From assembly GCA_947561585.1 (NCBI GenBank), contig CANNZV010000875.1:1-64000 (forward strand): a stretch of DNA of 64,000 bases, written 5' to 3'. A model generated the notes under the pieces. It was given only the letters and a program-made list of their open reading frames with translations. It ran no database searches and was not told the origin of the DNA. The position numbers and the translations under genes are program-made. The first letter of the stretch is position 1; each line of letters begins with the position of its first letter. Positions 22,328-33,732 of this stretch are shown here, in pieces. Source of the DNA: Caprella mutica (Eukaryota > Arthropoda > Malacostraca > Amphipoda > Caprellidae).

Positions 22328-22622
22328 TGTATTGCGTTACACTCATATTTAAAAACCCATTGTTACTAAATGTGTGACTTTACCTGTGCTACACCTGTCT
22401 ACCGTATCATTCATTTCCATTTCAGTCATTGAACAGTGTGTAGTTCAGGTGTAATGTAGCCTACTGTGCATCTCCTCTTGAAATTAGTGCATTCGGGTGC
22501 CGTATCCATATTACCGTTATGTGACTGTTTCCTATCATTCTTGTTCATTTCTTTTCAACTAAAATGTAATATCTACATTTCTTTTACTATAATAAAGTAC
22601 CCAGTTTTAAAGAGTCAATACA
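22328..22622 (+). repeat. 3' LTR of the BEL/Pao remnant
   Basis: Starts TGTATTG and ends CAATACA, a perfect 7-bp inverted pair with canonical TG...CA. It is preceded by a purine tract 'aatggggag' (22319-22327) and contains a polyadenylation signal 'aataaa' near 22591. No second copy exists in the window. Confidence 0.8.
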
Positions 22623-24024
22623 CTGATCCGTTTTTGAACTAATCTTACCTGTCAGTTAACGTTCTTTGATTTCCCTCAAATTATTGTTAACTTTTCTACA
22701 AATTTGTAACTATTAAGTATTATTGAAAGTTATGCTTCACTAAGTAAGTTTAATTTTTGTGAACGTTCTGGAACTCAGAAGGTTCCATCATGTTTAATGT
22801 GTGTCTTTTCTATTTGCTGCAGCTTTTCACTTGTATGTGTATTGTAAGAGATTGTGAAATCCATTTTATACGAATTGTGTTCAATACACTGAGGTTTACA
22901 AGATGCTTTTAAATCTTCCTCGTAAAACTAGCGAAATTCTATCAGCATTCAGAAATAACTAGCTGCTCGCTACAAGTGTTACTGATTGCAATGTGACTTA
23001 ATTAAGGTGCATGCCTGGTATAGGTATCTCAATGCAGCTCCCTCATCGTAAGTTTGATTGTCGTTGGGGTTATAAGAATTTCTGCTTCCTGATGAGTATT
23101 TTTGTTTCTAATGCTGGACATATGTATGTGTTTTAGCGGTATCTGCTGCCTGAGTGCATGGAATCTGGGAGATGGGAACTCAATTTTATGGTATTTGACT
23201 GATGATTACAGTGTGCCTGATCGCTGATGTTTGATTGAGGAGAGTTGGGAAGAATTTTTTATACGCTTCTCTCTTCTGAAACCTTCACGCTCACTAATTT
23301 TCTTTCATTTTCGTTGCTATAAGGCTTGCAGATTCTTCCAGAGTTCGAAGCTTATTTATATGAACACCATTTGTTGTAACTGGTTTATTTTCTGTTTTAG
23401 ATGACCTACTTTTTTCAGACACAGCTTCAACTATACCCTAGGCTCTTCTTTCCTCAATCAACCTATTACCCTATAGGCGAATAATGACTAATCAACGTTA
23501 TTTCAATCATATTCCATATTGCACTGGTTACAGACACATGGAACATGAGCTTCCGAATAAAAAACATTTAACAATATAGGTTTGAACTCAACATCTTATA
23601 TTCGTGCAATTTCTATTCAGTTTGGTAGGCCGCTTAACCAAAGAGAGGTATTCACAATGAGATTTATGGGCTAATTGGCTCGCAGGTAAATTTGACAGGT
23701 CATTGTCGAATTTTACTAGATAAATTCGTTTTGAATATAACTTTAACCTTTCTTATTTAGACGAAGTTCCTTATTCTGCCACTGCTATATAGTACTTCAT
23801 TGTTATCCAAGCAGGTTTCTTTAACAATAAGAAAGATCTAATAGTTTCAATTATCTAAGTTAGAGCAGAAAAAAAGCCCCACGTAAAGTGATGATAAATC
23901 TGTAACAAAATCAACCCGGAAAATTGTGAATTTTTATATATATTAATACAGTTTTTTTAGGGAAACAGTCTCCTTAACTAAACGATTGCGATACTCAATA
24001 TCAGTCTATAACAATTATTTTCAC
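22623..24024. other. Intron stretch, nothing recognised
   Basis: AT-rich sequence with no long open frame, exon-like LDLa sequence or repeat that I can support. Confidence 0.5.
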
Positions 24025-24267
24025 AATCTAGGTACTAAAAGATTAAAGTTGATGGGACGCTCCTAAGAGACAGCACTCAGGCCTACAAGTGGGTCCATAT
24101 GTACTATAACCCGACTTTAACCTAATCCCAACTAGGTGACTCAAACCTGGACAGTAACCACCCATTCACACAGGGCCTAAATCCTACTGAGTCAGTGCGT
24201 GACCCTTACGTACGACCTAACAAACGCTCATAACACTGTGCTACCGAGCGGCTAATCTAGGTACTAA
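24025..24267 (-). mobile_element. tRNA-derived SINE with 14-bp target duplication
   Basis: Minus-strand element at 24039-24253 between perfect direct repeats AATCTAGGTACTAA (24025-24038, 24254-24267). Read on the minus strand it starts GCCGCTCGGTAGCACAGTG, which contains a Pol III A-box-like word. A B-box-like GGTTTGAGTC follows (plus 24138-24147). Box spacing is wider than in most tRNAs, so it is a tRNA-related SINE head rather than a working tRNA gene. The 3' tail is short and AT-rich. Confidence 0.85.
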
Positions 24268-24580
24268 GACCAAGAAGGAAATTAAAATTAAGTACTTTTC
24301 AAGTGTTGTTGCTGAAACTTGTAACTTTATATTTGATATATCAAATATATAATAGTAGTACAATCAAATAATATTGAAAGTTTTATACAATTTGCATTTG
24401 AAATGTTTACCATTATTTTTCACCCAAATATGCCTATAGTTCCTTTTAAAGGGGTAATAATTATTTAAGATAAGCTTCCAAATTGATTAATAACTACTAA
24501 TGTATTTTATTGGTCATTAACAGATCAATTACTATATTCATAACATAAACAAACTAGATTACGTTCACTCGGTAGAGCGC

Positions 24581-25157
24581 ATACCTTCGTCGTCGTTTTG
24601 ACCTGTTCTATCCCAAAATCTAATTAACTGGTAACTGGATAGTAGCCAATCGGCCCACAAAGTTTCATGCAATTTGGTTCAATACTTTTTGAGTTATTGA
24701 GTTATAAAAGACCTTGACCTTGACCTTAGACCGGATCGCTCCCAAAATTCTACCAGATGGTTCCTGGACATTATCTAATCAACCCATCAAATTTCAGACA
24801 ATTTGGTTGAATACTTTTTGAGTTATTGAGATTTAAAAGGCCTTGACCTTGATATTTGACCTTTGAGCTGATCACTCCCAAAATCTAACAAAATGGTTCT
24901 TGTTTTTTAACCAATCGTCCCACCCAGTTTCATGCAATATGGTTCAATACTTTTTGAGTTATAAATGACCATGACCTTGACCTTTGACCTGGTCACTTTC
25001 AAAATTCTACCAGCAGGTCACAGGACATAGACCAATCGCTTCACCAAATTTCAGGCAATTTGGTTCAACACTTTTTCAGTTAAGCGAATAACAAGATGAT
25101 AAATAAAAAAAATATATACCACTGCTAAAATATAACCTTTCCGCTCTGCGAAGGTAA
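24581..25157. repeat. ~120-bp tandem repeat rich in TGACC words
   Basis: Four degenerate units, each holding 'tttcatgcaatttggttcaatactttttgagtt' and a 'ccttgaccttgacc' stretch. The block lies between inverted 'ataccttcg' (near 24581) and 'cgaaggtaat' (near 25147), which suggests a discrete repeat element. It contains many TGACCTTTGACCT-type direct repeats, which resemble nuclear-receptor DR1 sites by composition only. Confidence 0.75.
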
Positions 25158-25662
25158 TAACAAACCCTAACTACATGATGTAACTTAAACATTCACCACG
25201 GACGTAAACAACACAACCTAATCATAACACTGCTAGAAATAAAAATGTGCCATATACAGAATCTAAAATAAGATCACTGAGGCCTGAACTAAAATATTGT
25301 AGGTTCATTACAATGCCTTTTGCGTTTTAGAATTCTTGATTTTTTTTAAATACATTGTATGCGTCTACCTAGTAAATATGTAATTATCACTTAGGGAATT
25401 TTCATTGTTGGTTGATTTAGATTTTAGATTCAGTTTTTACATCAGGTCTTTGTACAGTGTACACAATATAAGTTGTACAGGTATCAAATGTTCCAATAAC
25501 AAATGCATCAATATTAAGATAATATAAGATGTGTTGATGACCGAGATAACAATTATTATTGAGAACAGGAATATGATTCTACCATATATTAAAGAATATT
25601 GAATAATAATTACAAATTAAATTCATACACTAACATTCAATTCAAATTAATTTTCTGATCAG
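25158..25662. other. Intron upstream of T3-A
   Basis: AT-rich intron. 'ttttctgatcag' precedes the exon as in the other A/B acceptors. Nothing else was recognised. Confidence 0.55.
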
Positions 25663-25776
25663 GTGACGAGTGTAATGGAGGCGCTTTCAAGTGTCCCAAT
25701 AAACGTAAATGTATTCGATCCAGGTCTAGATGTAATGGATACAACGGTTGCGGTGACAGGAGTGATGAGAAAGGCT
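25663..25776 (+). CDS. LDLa exon T3-A (triplet 3, type A)
   Basis: Type A module, 38 codons, phase 1-1, acceptor 'gatcag', donor 'GGCT|gtgagt' (GTGAGT rather than GTAAGT, shared only with T5-A). It encodes [21 protein letters not shown], then GYNGCGDRSDEKG. The Asp that precedes the fifth cysteine in siblings is Gly, which may weaken calcium binding. All six cysteines are retained. Confidence 0.88.
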
Positions 25777-25949
25777 GTGAGTGTGATTAAAAAGATTTTC
25801 AATCTATTTGACCTTACTTCGAAAACAGAGGTCAACTTATGAAGTAACGAAGGATAAATATTCAAGTAAAATAATGGAATAGTATGATTGAATCGTAAAG
25901 TTATTGTGGTTGAACACTGAAATTATTGAATTAGAATACAAACAGACAA

Positions 25950-26405
25950 TGGTGCTGGTAATTTGAACCCCGGGAAATTTGACCTCAGGTTAATTGATCT
26001 CAGGTAAATAAACTCCCGGTAATTTTATGAGCGTAATTTGATTCCTGGATGGTGTACCTAATTAAATATTATGTTACTATGTTATATTCATTAGTTTATC
26101 AGTTTCAATATATTTTCTACTGGACATCTTCATATCTGCCTTCACAGACAACTGGTTCAGCTGCTTCTACATTAAAATTATATGGAAAGGGATAAACTAT
26201 TGAGTTTATTCTAAAATCTTGTAGCAATGTTTACCTGATATTGTATTAAGTGCATCATTCAAGAATCAAATAATGGTGGTCAAATTATCGGGGCCCAAAT
26301 TGCCCTATCTCAAATCAAACGGAGTCAATTTATTGGGAGTCGCATTATCAGGAGGTTTAATTACTCGGGGGTTTGAATTACCAGTGGTCAAATCACAAAG
26401 ATTCA
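25950..26405. repeat. Candidate foldback pair FB-F (15-bp phrases)
   Basis: Left block (25958-26052) repeats a ~15-bp phrase such as 'tttgaacccc', 'tttgacctcagg', 'ttgatctcagg'. Right block (26274-26403) has the reverse-complement type ('ggtcaaatta', 'gggtttgaatta'). Outer ends align (GGTGCTGGTAATT against ACCACTGGTAATT). No clear target duplication was found, so its limits are uncertain. Confidence 0.55.
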
Positions 26406-26518
26406 AAATTCACATGGGATCATATTGTCCTCTCCCACCCATATTTAAGATGTTATTAACAAAAAATGAACTGCTTGTAACTTTTATAAAAAAGTAATAA
26501 CTTTTATTTTCTGATCAG

Positions 26519-26632
26519 GTGACATGTGTATTGGAGCCGCTTTCTACTGCCGTAATACGCGTGAATGTATTGCACCAAATTACAAATGTGATGGAGACAA
26601 CACCTGCGGTGACTGGAGTGATGAGAAACGCT
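26519..26632 (+). CDS. LDLa exon T3-B (triplet 3, type B)
   Basis: Type B module, 38 codons, phase 1-1, acceptor 'gatcag', donor 'CGCT|gtaagt'. It encodes [35 protein letters not shown]. Asp before the fifth cysteine is Thr. The following intron is stretched from the ancestral ~200-270 bp to 8,574 bp by satellite and retrotransposon DNA. Confidence 0.88.
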
Positions 26633-26735
26633 GTAAGTGTGATTAGAAAGACTATAAATGAAATGAGAAATACTATGATTGTAATGTCACACACTGTAAG
26701 TGTGATGAGAATGACTATAAGAACCATTTCATTCT
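26627..26735 (+). repeat. 21-bp exon-end/donor array after T3-B
   Basis: About five degenerate 21-bp units ('cactgtaagtgtgatgagaat' is a good copy), some keeping GTAAGT. The exon frame read past the donor stops after four codons (TGT AAG TGT GAT TAG). Confidence 0.65.
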
Positions 26736-26775
26736 GGCTGTTTTCTCATACCGCAGCAAAAAATACATTATGGCA

Positions 26776-26850
26776 TGTAATACAGGCATCCCCCGCTTTA
26801 TAGTTACCAAATCCCGACTTAGTTTAGTTACCAAACGGTAACTAAAGCGA
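26776..26850. repeat. Inverted-repeat element starting CAGGCATCCCCCGC
   Basis: After TA, 'caggcatcccccgctttatag' begins a short stretch with an internal perfect hairpin ('tttagttacc' / 'ggtaactaaa', 26824-26847). The CAGGCATCCCC-type start resembles pogo/Tigger-like ends. The assignment is tentative. Confidence 0.35.
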
Positions 26851-27640
26851 ATAAAAGTAAGAAATTTATAATTGTCACTCCTCGACTATAAATATCATTT
26901 TCTATCAGTTATAGAAAGAAAATTTGTTTTAGAGTTAATAGAGTACTACGTATATAAGCATATTAATAATAATATAAAGTCTTTCATTGTTTCTGACTGT
27001 GATGAGAAAGTTTAAAGTCGTGCATTTATTATATATTTTAAAATCCATTCATAGCTTAACTCTCACTTGGTATAAGTGAGTAATTAATAGATACTTTGAC
27101 TTTGACAATTATTGTGCTACATTTAACAAACCGCAATTTTATGCTCTATGAAATGTTTTTGGTAGTAGGGTACTAAGTTCCAAGTTAGAAAAGAAAATAT
27201 TATAATTACATTATGACTTTCTTGTTCTTTCTCTGGAGTGTGTATAAGAGGTGCCAACTAGTGAGATAGCAGGTTACTCCACGGCATGAATGTGTCTAAG
27301 TACTCAGTTTGTCGGTTGCCGCTGGCATGTGAACATGTGTCCTTTTCTACTACTCTCTTGATAGTGAAGTTTGGTTTGTATAGTGTCTACTTGGTTTGTA
27401 TAGTCTCTATTGTTTTTAAATGATTATAGCTCTTTAATTCATGTTTAGTAATTTAAACAAAGCTTACTTTGAATTTATTTATTATATCCTTTTGTGAAAA
27501 CTTCTTACTATGGTGATTGACTCTATTTAAAGTTTTTCAAAACTATTAAATAGGTACAGCTACCTACATATACCAATATTTTCAATTTCAAATTTTTACG
27601 AAACTATTGTATAGTTTCTTATCTACTTATTATACTAACT
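26851..27640. other. Intron stretch, nothing recognised
   Basis: AT-rich, with no exon or element supported. Confidence 0.5.
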
Positions 27641-29210
27641 GATAGATTGTTAAAATGCATATCGGTACTAGTCTGAGCACGTGAAGACTATTAGCTGTAC
27701 TACACCTGACTTTTGATGGCTTATAAGAATAGGTACTTACTCATAAGGTCACACAGATAAATTACGACACTGCTAATTTTAAACAACAATTTTTGTTCAG
27801 ATTCTATACCCTAGTGAACCGAATTTATTCTACAATGTTGCATACCACATTCTAAGGTACTGCAATACTGTTAAGAATTTACAATATAAATTTATTGATG
27901 TTCTGAAGCTAAAATTTTGTTAGCGTTTTGAGACTAAAGTTAGTTAAAGTGCCGCTATTTACCCTACTAACTTAACATTCTTAGAACGGCTAAGATGATT
28001 CTAAAATTTATTGTTACGAATCTATTGAATATACATAAATACCTATTTATACTAATTGTTAACATTTTTTAGAATGCATGTTACTGCTTTTAATATTCTA
28101 AAATTTATTTTTATGAATCTATTGAATATGCATAGATGTATACTTATACTAACTTGTAACCTTTTTTAGAATGCATGTGACGGCGAATAAGATTCTAAAA
28201 TTTATTTTTTACGAATTTTCTGTATATGCATAGATATTCAGTTAAACTAGGTAATGTAATAAAAATTTAAAATACATACATTGGTGGTAATAGCCTGAGC
28301 GTGTGACGGCTATTATGTGTACCAGGCCTGAGCGAGTGACAGCTAATAAGATTCTAAAGTTTATTTTTTACGAATCTTCTGTATATGCAGAAATAATGAG
28401 TTATACTACTGTATTAAATTGTGCATGCATACATATCGGTACCAGCCTGAGCGTGTGACGGCTATCATGTGTACCCGGCCTGAGCATTTGACGAATAATA
28501 GTATTCTAAAATTTATTTTTACGAATCTTCTGTATATTATGCATAGATACATAGTAAAATACTACTGTATTAAATTGTAAATGCATACATTTCGGTACTA
28601 GCCTGAGCGGGTGACGGCTAATATGTGTACTAGGCCTGAGCGAGTGACTGCTAATAAGATTATAAAATTTAGTTTTACGAATCTTCTAGATATGCATAGA
28701 TACTTAATTATACTATTGTATTAAATTGTAAATGCATACATTTCGGTACTAGCCTGAGCGTGTGACGGCTATTATGTGTACCAGGCCTAAGCGATTGAAT
28801 GCTAATAAGATTCTAAAATTTAATAACACGAATCTATTGAATATGCATAGATACCTACTTATACTAACTGTTAACTTTTTTAGAATGCATACATTCATTT
28901 CGGTATCAGTCTGAGCTCTTGATGACTGTTAGATGTACCATATATTACATTCTATAATTAAAAAAAATTTATGAATCTATTTAATAATTACAGGTACCTA
29001 ATTGTTGAAGCTTAAAATGCGCTAAAATAAAATACCAGTCCGAGCTCGTGACGACTGTTAGGTATACCAGATCGGATCTCGTGACGTCTAATAAGATTTA
29101 AGTCTCCTCTACTTTTTTAATTTTGAGTGACTATCGAAGACAGATTAATATTGTTATTATACCACGCCTGATCTCGTGATCACGGACTAAAATAACTAAA
29201 CTGCGCTGAA
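27641..29210. repeat. Satellite array, unit about 155 bp
   Basis: Repeated module 'tcggtactagcctgagcg' + 'tgtgacggctattatgtgtacc' + AT-rich 'attctaaaatttatttttacgaatcttctgtatatgcatag'. Best-preserved units start near 28281, 28435, 28593, 28742 and 28899, with spacing of 149-158 bp. More diverged units lie on both sides. Within each unit 'gcctgagcg' occurs twice (half-unit repeat). Non-coding. Confidence 0.88.
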
Positions 29211-29828
29211 TAATAATTTTTTACATCACAGTTTTGATCGTATATTTTCACTTTGTTATAAATTTTCTGTACCGAGAAAAATCTTGTTAGTTACCTGGGC
29301 TCTTGCATCTCAATATCTTTTAAAAAAATTCCAAGCACATGCTCGTCAATATGTCTGAAGGACTAATTTTTTGGTTTTTGGTATGGAAAATCTGAGAAAA
29401 GAAAAATCAATCACTCTGGTCAAAATAAAATTATTAAAACGCATATGCCACTTTTCTAATAAAAAGTAATTTCGGTATTTAGTGAAATGAACAAATATGC
29501 TTTCTCGTAAATCATAATTGTCAAATCAAAACTTGCTTCCAAAACTTAGACTGCACCCTGTTGAGCCATAATCAGCTATAAAGATAATCTAGAAATGGAT
29601 TATAAAACAGAGGTTGAACCGAATATCTTTCGGATACATTACTGAACTAGATTTCACTTCAACTGAGCCCAGATATTTCTCATCATATTCTTCCTTCTCT
29701 GGTTATGTTTAGTATATAAAATTCATAATCTAAAAAACATTGGAACCCAGTCAATGTAGAGTTTATTTCAGTTGAGCTAGCGTATACAACATGTCTTATG
29801 CTGTGAATTTTTTGATACTGGATTTTTA
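29211..29828. other. Intron stretch between satellite and retrotransposon
   Basis: AT-rich with no supported feature. It ends in the host site ATAAATTAACTT that was duplicated by the next insertion. Confidence 0.5.
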
Positions 29829-29949
29829 ATAAATTAACTTGTTGTTGTTGTTGTTGTTTAACCTCCCCAACATCCTCACCGGGATGGAGGGACGGTCAGG
29901 TTCGCCCCGGGTTTCAGCCACCCGAAGCACTGTGTGGGAGTGTGTGGGC

Positions 29950-30486
29950 CTAAGGGAAACCCGCATCACTCAGGAAGTTAACAACTGCCTGAGGATGGCT
30001 CCAAAGGTGCTCCAGTGAGTGAATGTTGTGTGTAGTCCTATGTTGGTGTTGTGACGGACATTGTGTGAGAATGTGAGAGATCGTGCCCTGATCGGCTTGA
30101 CAGAAGTCGCACCGATCAGAGTCCGATCTCCCAATCCTGTGCATGTAGAAAAGAAGGGAATGATGGTGGCTACATCTCAGACGTGATAGGGTAACCCTAT
30201 CACGACGAGACATGGCCGACTCACTAGGGTCGATGGCTGGAGGCCTAGACCCAAGGAGTTTGTTAGGAAGGGAGGAGGCTAGATCTCTTTGTGTAAAAGT
30301 GGTGTGTATGTGTTTGTGAAGAGAAGTGTTGTCGGGTGTGGGAGGGAGAGTGGTGTAGAGGTGTCTGTAGTGTGTGGAGGGAGCGGTGTGTAGTATGCGT
30401 GGTGTCATCCTCTCAATTTGCATGTAGTGTAGGGGATGTGAGGGGTCTAGTGTAGAAGTGTAAAAATGTGTGTCCCTCATGTCCAT
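29950..30486 (-). pseudogene. Non-LTR C-terminal region with Cys/His motif
   Basis: 178-codon frame ending in SDRCDFCQADQGTISHILTQCP, the CxxC...H...C motif found after RT in Jockey/I-type polyproteins, where it probably contacts nucleic acid. The preceding RLRCSHHHSLLFYMHRIG is also typical. It is separated from the RT frame by a frameshift. Confidence 0.85.
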
Positions 30487-30619
30487 GTGTGAGGTGAGAG
30501 GTAGGACTCGTGTTTCTGTGTGTAGGTGGTGTGTGGGTGTTGTTTGTGTACAACCGGTGGCAATGCGGAGTGCAGTGTTTTGTGTTTTTTGGAGTGTCTG
30601 TAGGTGGGTGTTGGATATG

Positions 30620-31480
30620 TCAGGTGACCAGGCTGTGTGGGCGTAGGTGAGGATGGGTCTGATGAACTGTTTTATAGAGTATTGTTATGTCTTCCTTGGA
30701 GTGTCCGTAAGTTGCGTGAGTGAGTGCGCGGAGGACGTTCAGTCTTTGTTTGGCTCTGTTGTTAATGTCGGTTATGTGGTGTTTGAACGTCCAGCCGCGG
30801 TCGATTGTAACTCCAAGGATTTTCGGCGTGTAGTTAATGGGAAGGGGAGTGTTGTTGAGCGTAATGTTTGGATGGGTTCTGTATTCAAGGGTGTAGATTG
30901 TAACTATGGTGACAGAAGATTTGTTTGCGGAGACCTTTAATCTGTTTGTTTCTAGCCAGTCTTCAAGTGAGTGGATGTATGTTTGTAAATTGTTGGCGGC
31001 GGTCTCGTGTTTGGTATGTTGTGAGATGATGGTGACATCATCTGCGTATGAAAGAGTGTAAATCGAGGTGTGTGTTGGCGTAGGGAGGTCGTGAAGGTAT
31101 AGGTTGAAGAGTGTAGGTGAGAGTACGGAGCCCTGCGGTACTCCGTCTGTGTAGTGAAGTGTTCTGGAGGACTTGCCGTTGTAAAGTGTTTTGCTAGAGC
31201 GGCCTGAGAGATAATTGGCAAGCCATTTTTTATATGAGTCGTGGATGTGTGTGTTGAGTATTTTGTTAATGAGTAGGTGTCTGGGTACCGTATCGAAGGC
31301 TTTACTAATGTCTATGGCGGCTATAATTGTCCTATCCGCAGGTTTGTTGGAGTTCAAGCCTTCGAGTGTTGTCTGTGAGAGGTAGGTAAGAAAAAAGTAG
31401 ATGTGGAGTGTTGGGATCTGAAGCCGTGTTGTGAGGGGGATAGTGGGATGTGTGGTGAAATGTTGTTTAGAACTAGCCTC
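30620..31480 (-). pseudogene. Non-LTR reverse transcriptase palm/thumb
   Basis: Frame 31357-30620 has AAIDISKAFDTV (catalytic Asp), GVPQGSVLSPTLFNLY, SYADDVTII (catalytic box) and KILGVTID (thumb), all canonical for non-LTR RT. The upstream part of RT lies in another frame, so at least one frameshift near 31360-31480 breaks the polyprotein. Confidence 0.92.
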
Positions 31481-32420
31481 TCGAGTATTTTGGATTGGGT
31501 GGAGAGGAGTGATATAGGTCTGTATGAGGCCAGTACTGTGGGGGATTGTTGGGCTTCAGGATCGGGATAGTTTTGGCAAGTTTCCAGGTGTTGGGTATAC
31601 TATTGTTCTGTAGTGAGAAATTGAAGATGTCTGTGAAGGCTCTGATGGCAAGTGGCCCTAGATGTTTTAGATGTTTGTTTGATATGCCATCAGGACCTGT
31701 GGAGGAAGTGTTCTTGGAAACCCGGATGGTCTCGGTAACCATTGCCGGGGTGAAGGGGGGTGTGAGGAGCTTTTGAGTGCATGTTTTGTGCAGGCGACAC
31801 AGTATAATCATATCTACTGGGCGGGTGGGTAACCTACTTGTGGAAGCATAGTGTTTGTTGAGAGCGTTCGCTTGTTGTGTGTCAGTGAGTATAGTGTTGT
31901 TTTGTGTGAGGGACTCATGTGTTTTTGGTTGGTCCATGTATTTATTGTTGAGTCCCTTGACAAGTTTCCAAAGTTTGTTTGCGTCAGTGCGGAAATTAAT
32001 GGTGTCTAATGTGTTTTGCCACTTGTGTTTTTGTTGGGCAGTCTTTGCACTTATGTCGGTGTTAAGGTGTGGTATGCGTGTGATCGTGTCTTGTGTGGGT
32101 GGGAGTGAGCGTAGGTGGATGCGTGTTTGTATCAGGTGTTTGATGTGTGGTGTGAATGTGGGGTTGTAGTGTCTAATGTTGCCTGTAGGGATGTAGTGTT
32201 TGTCTGCACACATGATGATGTCAGTGAGGTGTTTTGTGGCAGTATCTATGGATGAGAAGGTGTTTATATCAAAGTTATGTAAGTTATTATCTACAGATAC
32301 TGAAAAGTCTGTCCAGTTGGCTGTATTGTATTTTGTGAATGTGTGTCTGTGTTTTTGTGCGGCAAGTGGTGTGCTTAATGTGTGTGGTGAGAAGTGGAAG
32401 GTGGTCTGAACTGAGTTCAT
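31473..32420 (-). pseudogene. Non-LTR linker and RT N-terminal part
   Basis: A 315-codon frame joins the endonuclease to RT. It ends with KNTSSTGPDGISNKHLKHLG (RT region 1) and NSIPNTWKLAKTIPILKP (RT region 2). It overlaps the endonuclease frame in a different register around 32290-32420, marking a frameshift. Confidence 0.88.
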
Positions 32421-33507
32421 GGAGTGCGGTCCATGAACTCTGGAGGGCTATGTCAGGGGTGAGGAGGGTTATGACATGTGATGTGGGTCGTGTGTTGATG
32501 TTAAAAGGTTTGCGTGTGGGAGTGTGGGGGTCGTTCATGATTATGTAGTTGTCTAGTTGTGTTGTTATGGTGTCAGCTCTTGTATCTGTATGTTGTGTGG
32601 CGAGCCAAGTAGTGACATGTGCGTTAAAATCCCCCAGGATGAATAAATTATTAATGGTGGTAATGTAGTTTAGATTGGGTTTGTATTCTGGGGGTGATGA
32701 GTCTGTGGGAGGAATGTATATGTTGAAAATGTTGTAGGAATGTTTGTGGATTTGGATGCGTGTAGATTGTATTTCAAGTGTAGGGTCGTGTGGCATCCGT
32801 GCGTGTGTTTCGGCAGTGGTGTTTGTGAACAGGGTGAATTTATGTATCAGTGTAATGAGGCCCCCGCCGCCTCGTGTGGGCCGATCGAGTCTAAGTGTTG
32901 TCGCCTGGATTGTGGCGATGTGGATGTGGTGTTTGTGTAGGAGTGATTTAAGTTTCATGTGCTTGTTGTGTATACCGTTTATGTTATGTTGTAGAATGTT
33001 GAGTTTGTTGTGGCGTGTGTGTATGTTAGGAGCTCTAGTAGGGTTAGGAATGGAAGGCGCTCCTCCATTACCCCCACCAGTGGGGTGAAGTGGAACTGGG
33101 GGTCGGACGACAGTGTCTATCCCAGCTCTCCCCCAAGGGGGAGGGCGGGCAGGCGATTGCCGTCCAATTATAGGATGAGGAGTAGGAATGATAGGCGCTC
33201 CTCCATCACCCCCACGTGGGGGGTGAAGTGGAACTGGGAGACGATTAGCACCACCTCCTGCAGCCCTTCCCTGAGAGGAAGGGAGGGGAGGACAGTGATG
33301 TCCGGGGGTAGGGTGAAGGGTAGGATGAGGAGAGGAAGGAGTAGGAGTGGGTGTGTGGGGTTGAGTCATGTTGTGTGTAGGGTAACAGTTTTTACACTGT
33401 TGGCGGACACCAGAGAAGCGTATATTGTAATGTGTCCAGCTATTGCAACCGACACAGTGGACCCCTCCAGTACGACGGGTCCATGGTCGGCCACAAGAGG
33501 GACACAT
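32287..33507 (-). pseudogene. Non-LTR N-terminal finger and AP-type endonuclease
   Basis: 406 codons from the ATG at 33507. The start has CPSCGRPW...CVGCNSWTHY, a zinc-binding motif, followed by a Pro/Gly-rich low-complexity linker with two imperfect copies of an internal repeat. The endonuclease begins NILQHNINGIHNK and includes FNIYIPP, LFILGDFNAHV and SSDHLPLL, the signature blocks of APE-like nucleases that nick the target for reverse transcription. The usual Glu motif reads IATIQATT, so the catalytic Glu may be lost. It runs into a frameshift near 32300. Confidence 0.9.
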
Positions 33508-33732
33508 GTAGGGACCAGGGTTAGTTTCTATGTCACCGGAGAGTTAGAGGGTGAGTAGGGGGAGATATGCCGGCTCATATCCCCCCACTAGGGAAAAAAC
33601 GCTCTGGTGCCAGTGTAGCGTGTAGGTGGGCTTGGACCAAGGCGAAGAGGACAAAGAGTTGGGAGGTCTTTCGAAGACTGGCACAGGTCCAGTCTCGTCC
33701 TGCCACCACGTGCAGGCTCCTCCCAGGACAGG

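Larger units (their letters stand above)
18140..22622 (+). mobile_element. BEL/Pao retrotransposon, 5'-truncated and decayed
   Basis: Plus-strand remnant holding, in order, the end of a protease-like region, RT, RNase H, integrase and a C-terminal domain, then a 3' LTR. The gag part and 5' LTR are missing. Many frameshifts and stops show that it is old. It lies in the T2-C to T3-A intron in the sense direction. It is distinct in sequence from the young BEL/Pao element at 47-55 kb. Confidence 0.9.

Noticed and set aside
30647..33558. Long plus-strand frames across the non-LTR element.
   Set aside because: Antisense shadows of the minus-strand polyprotein, which has all the family motifs; the plus strand is GT-rich and stop-poor.
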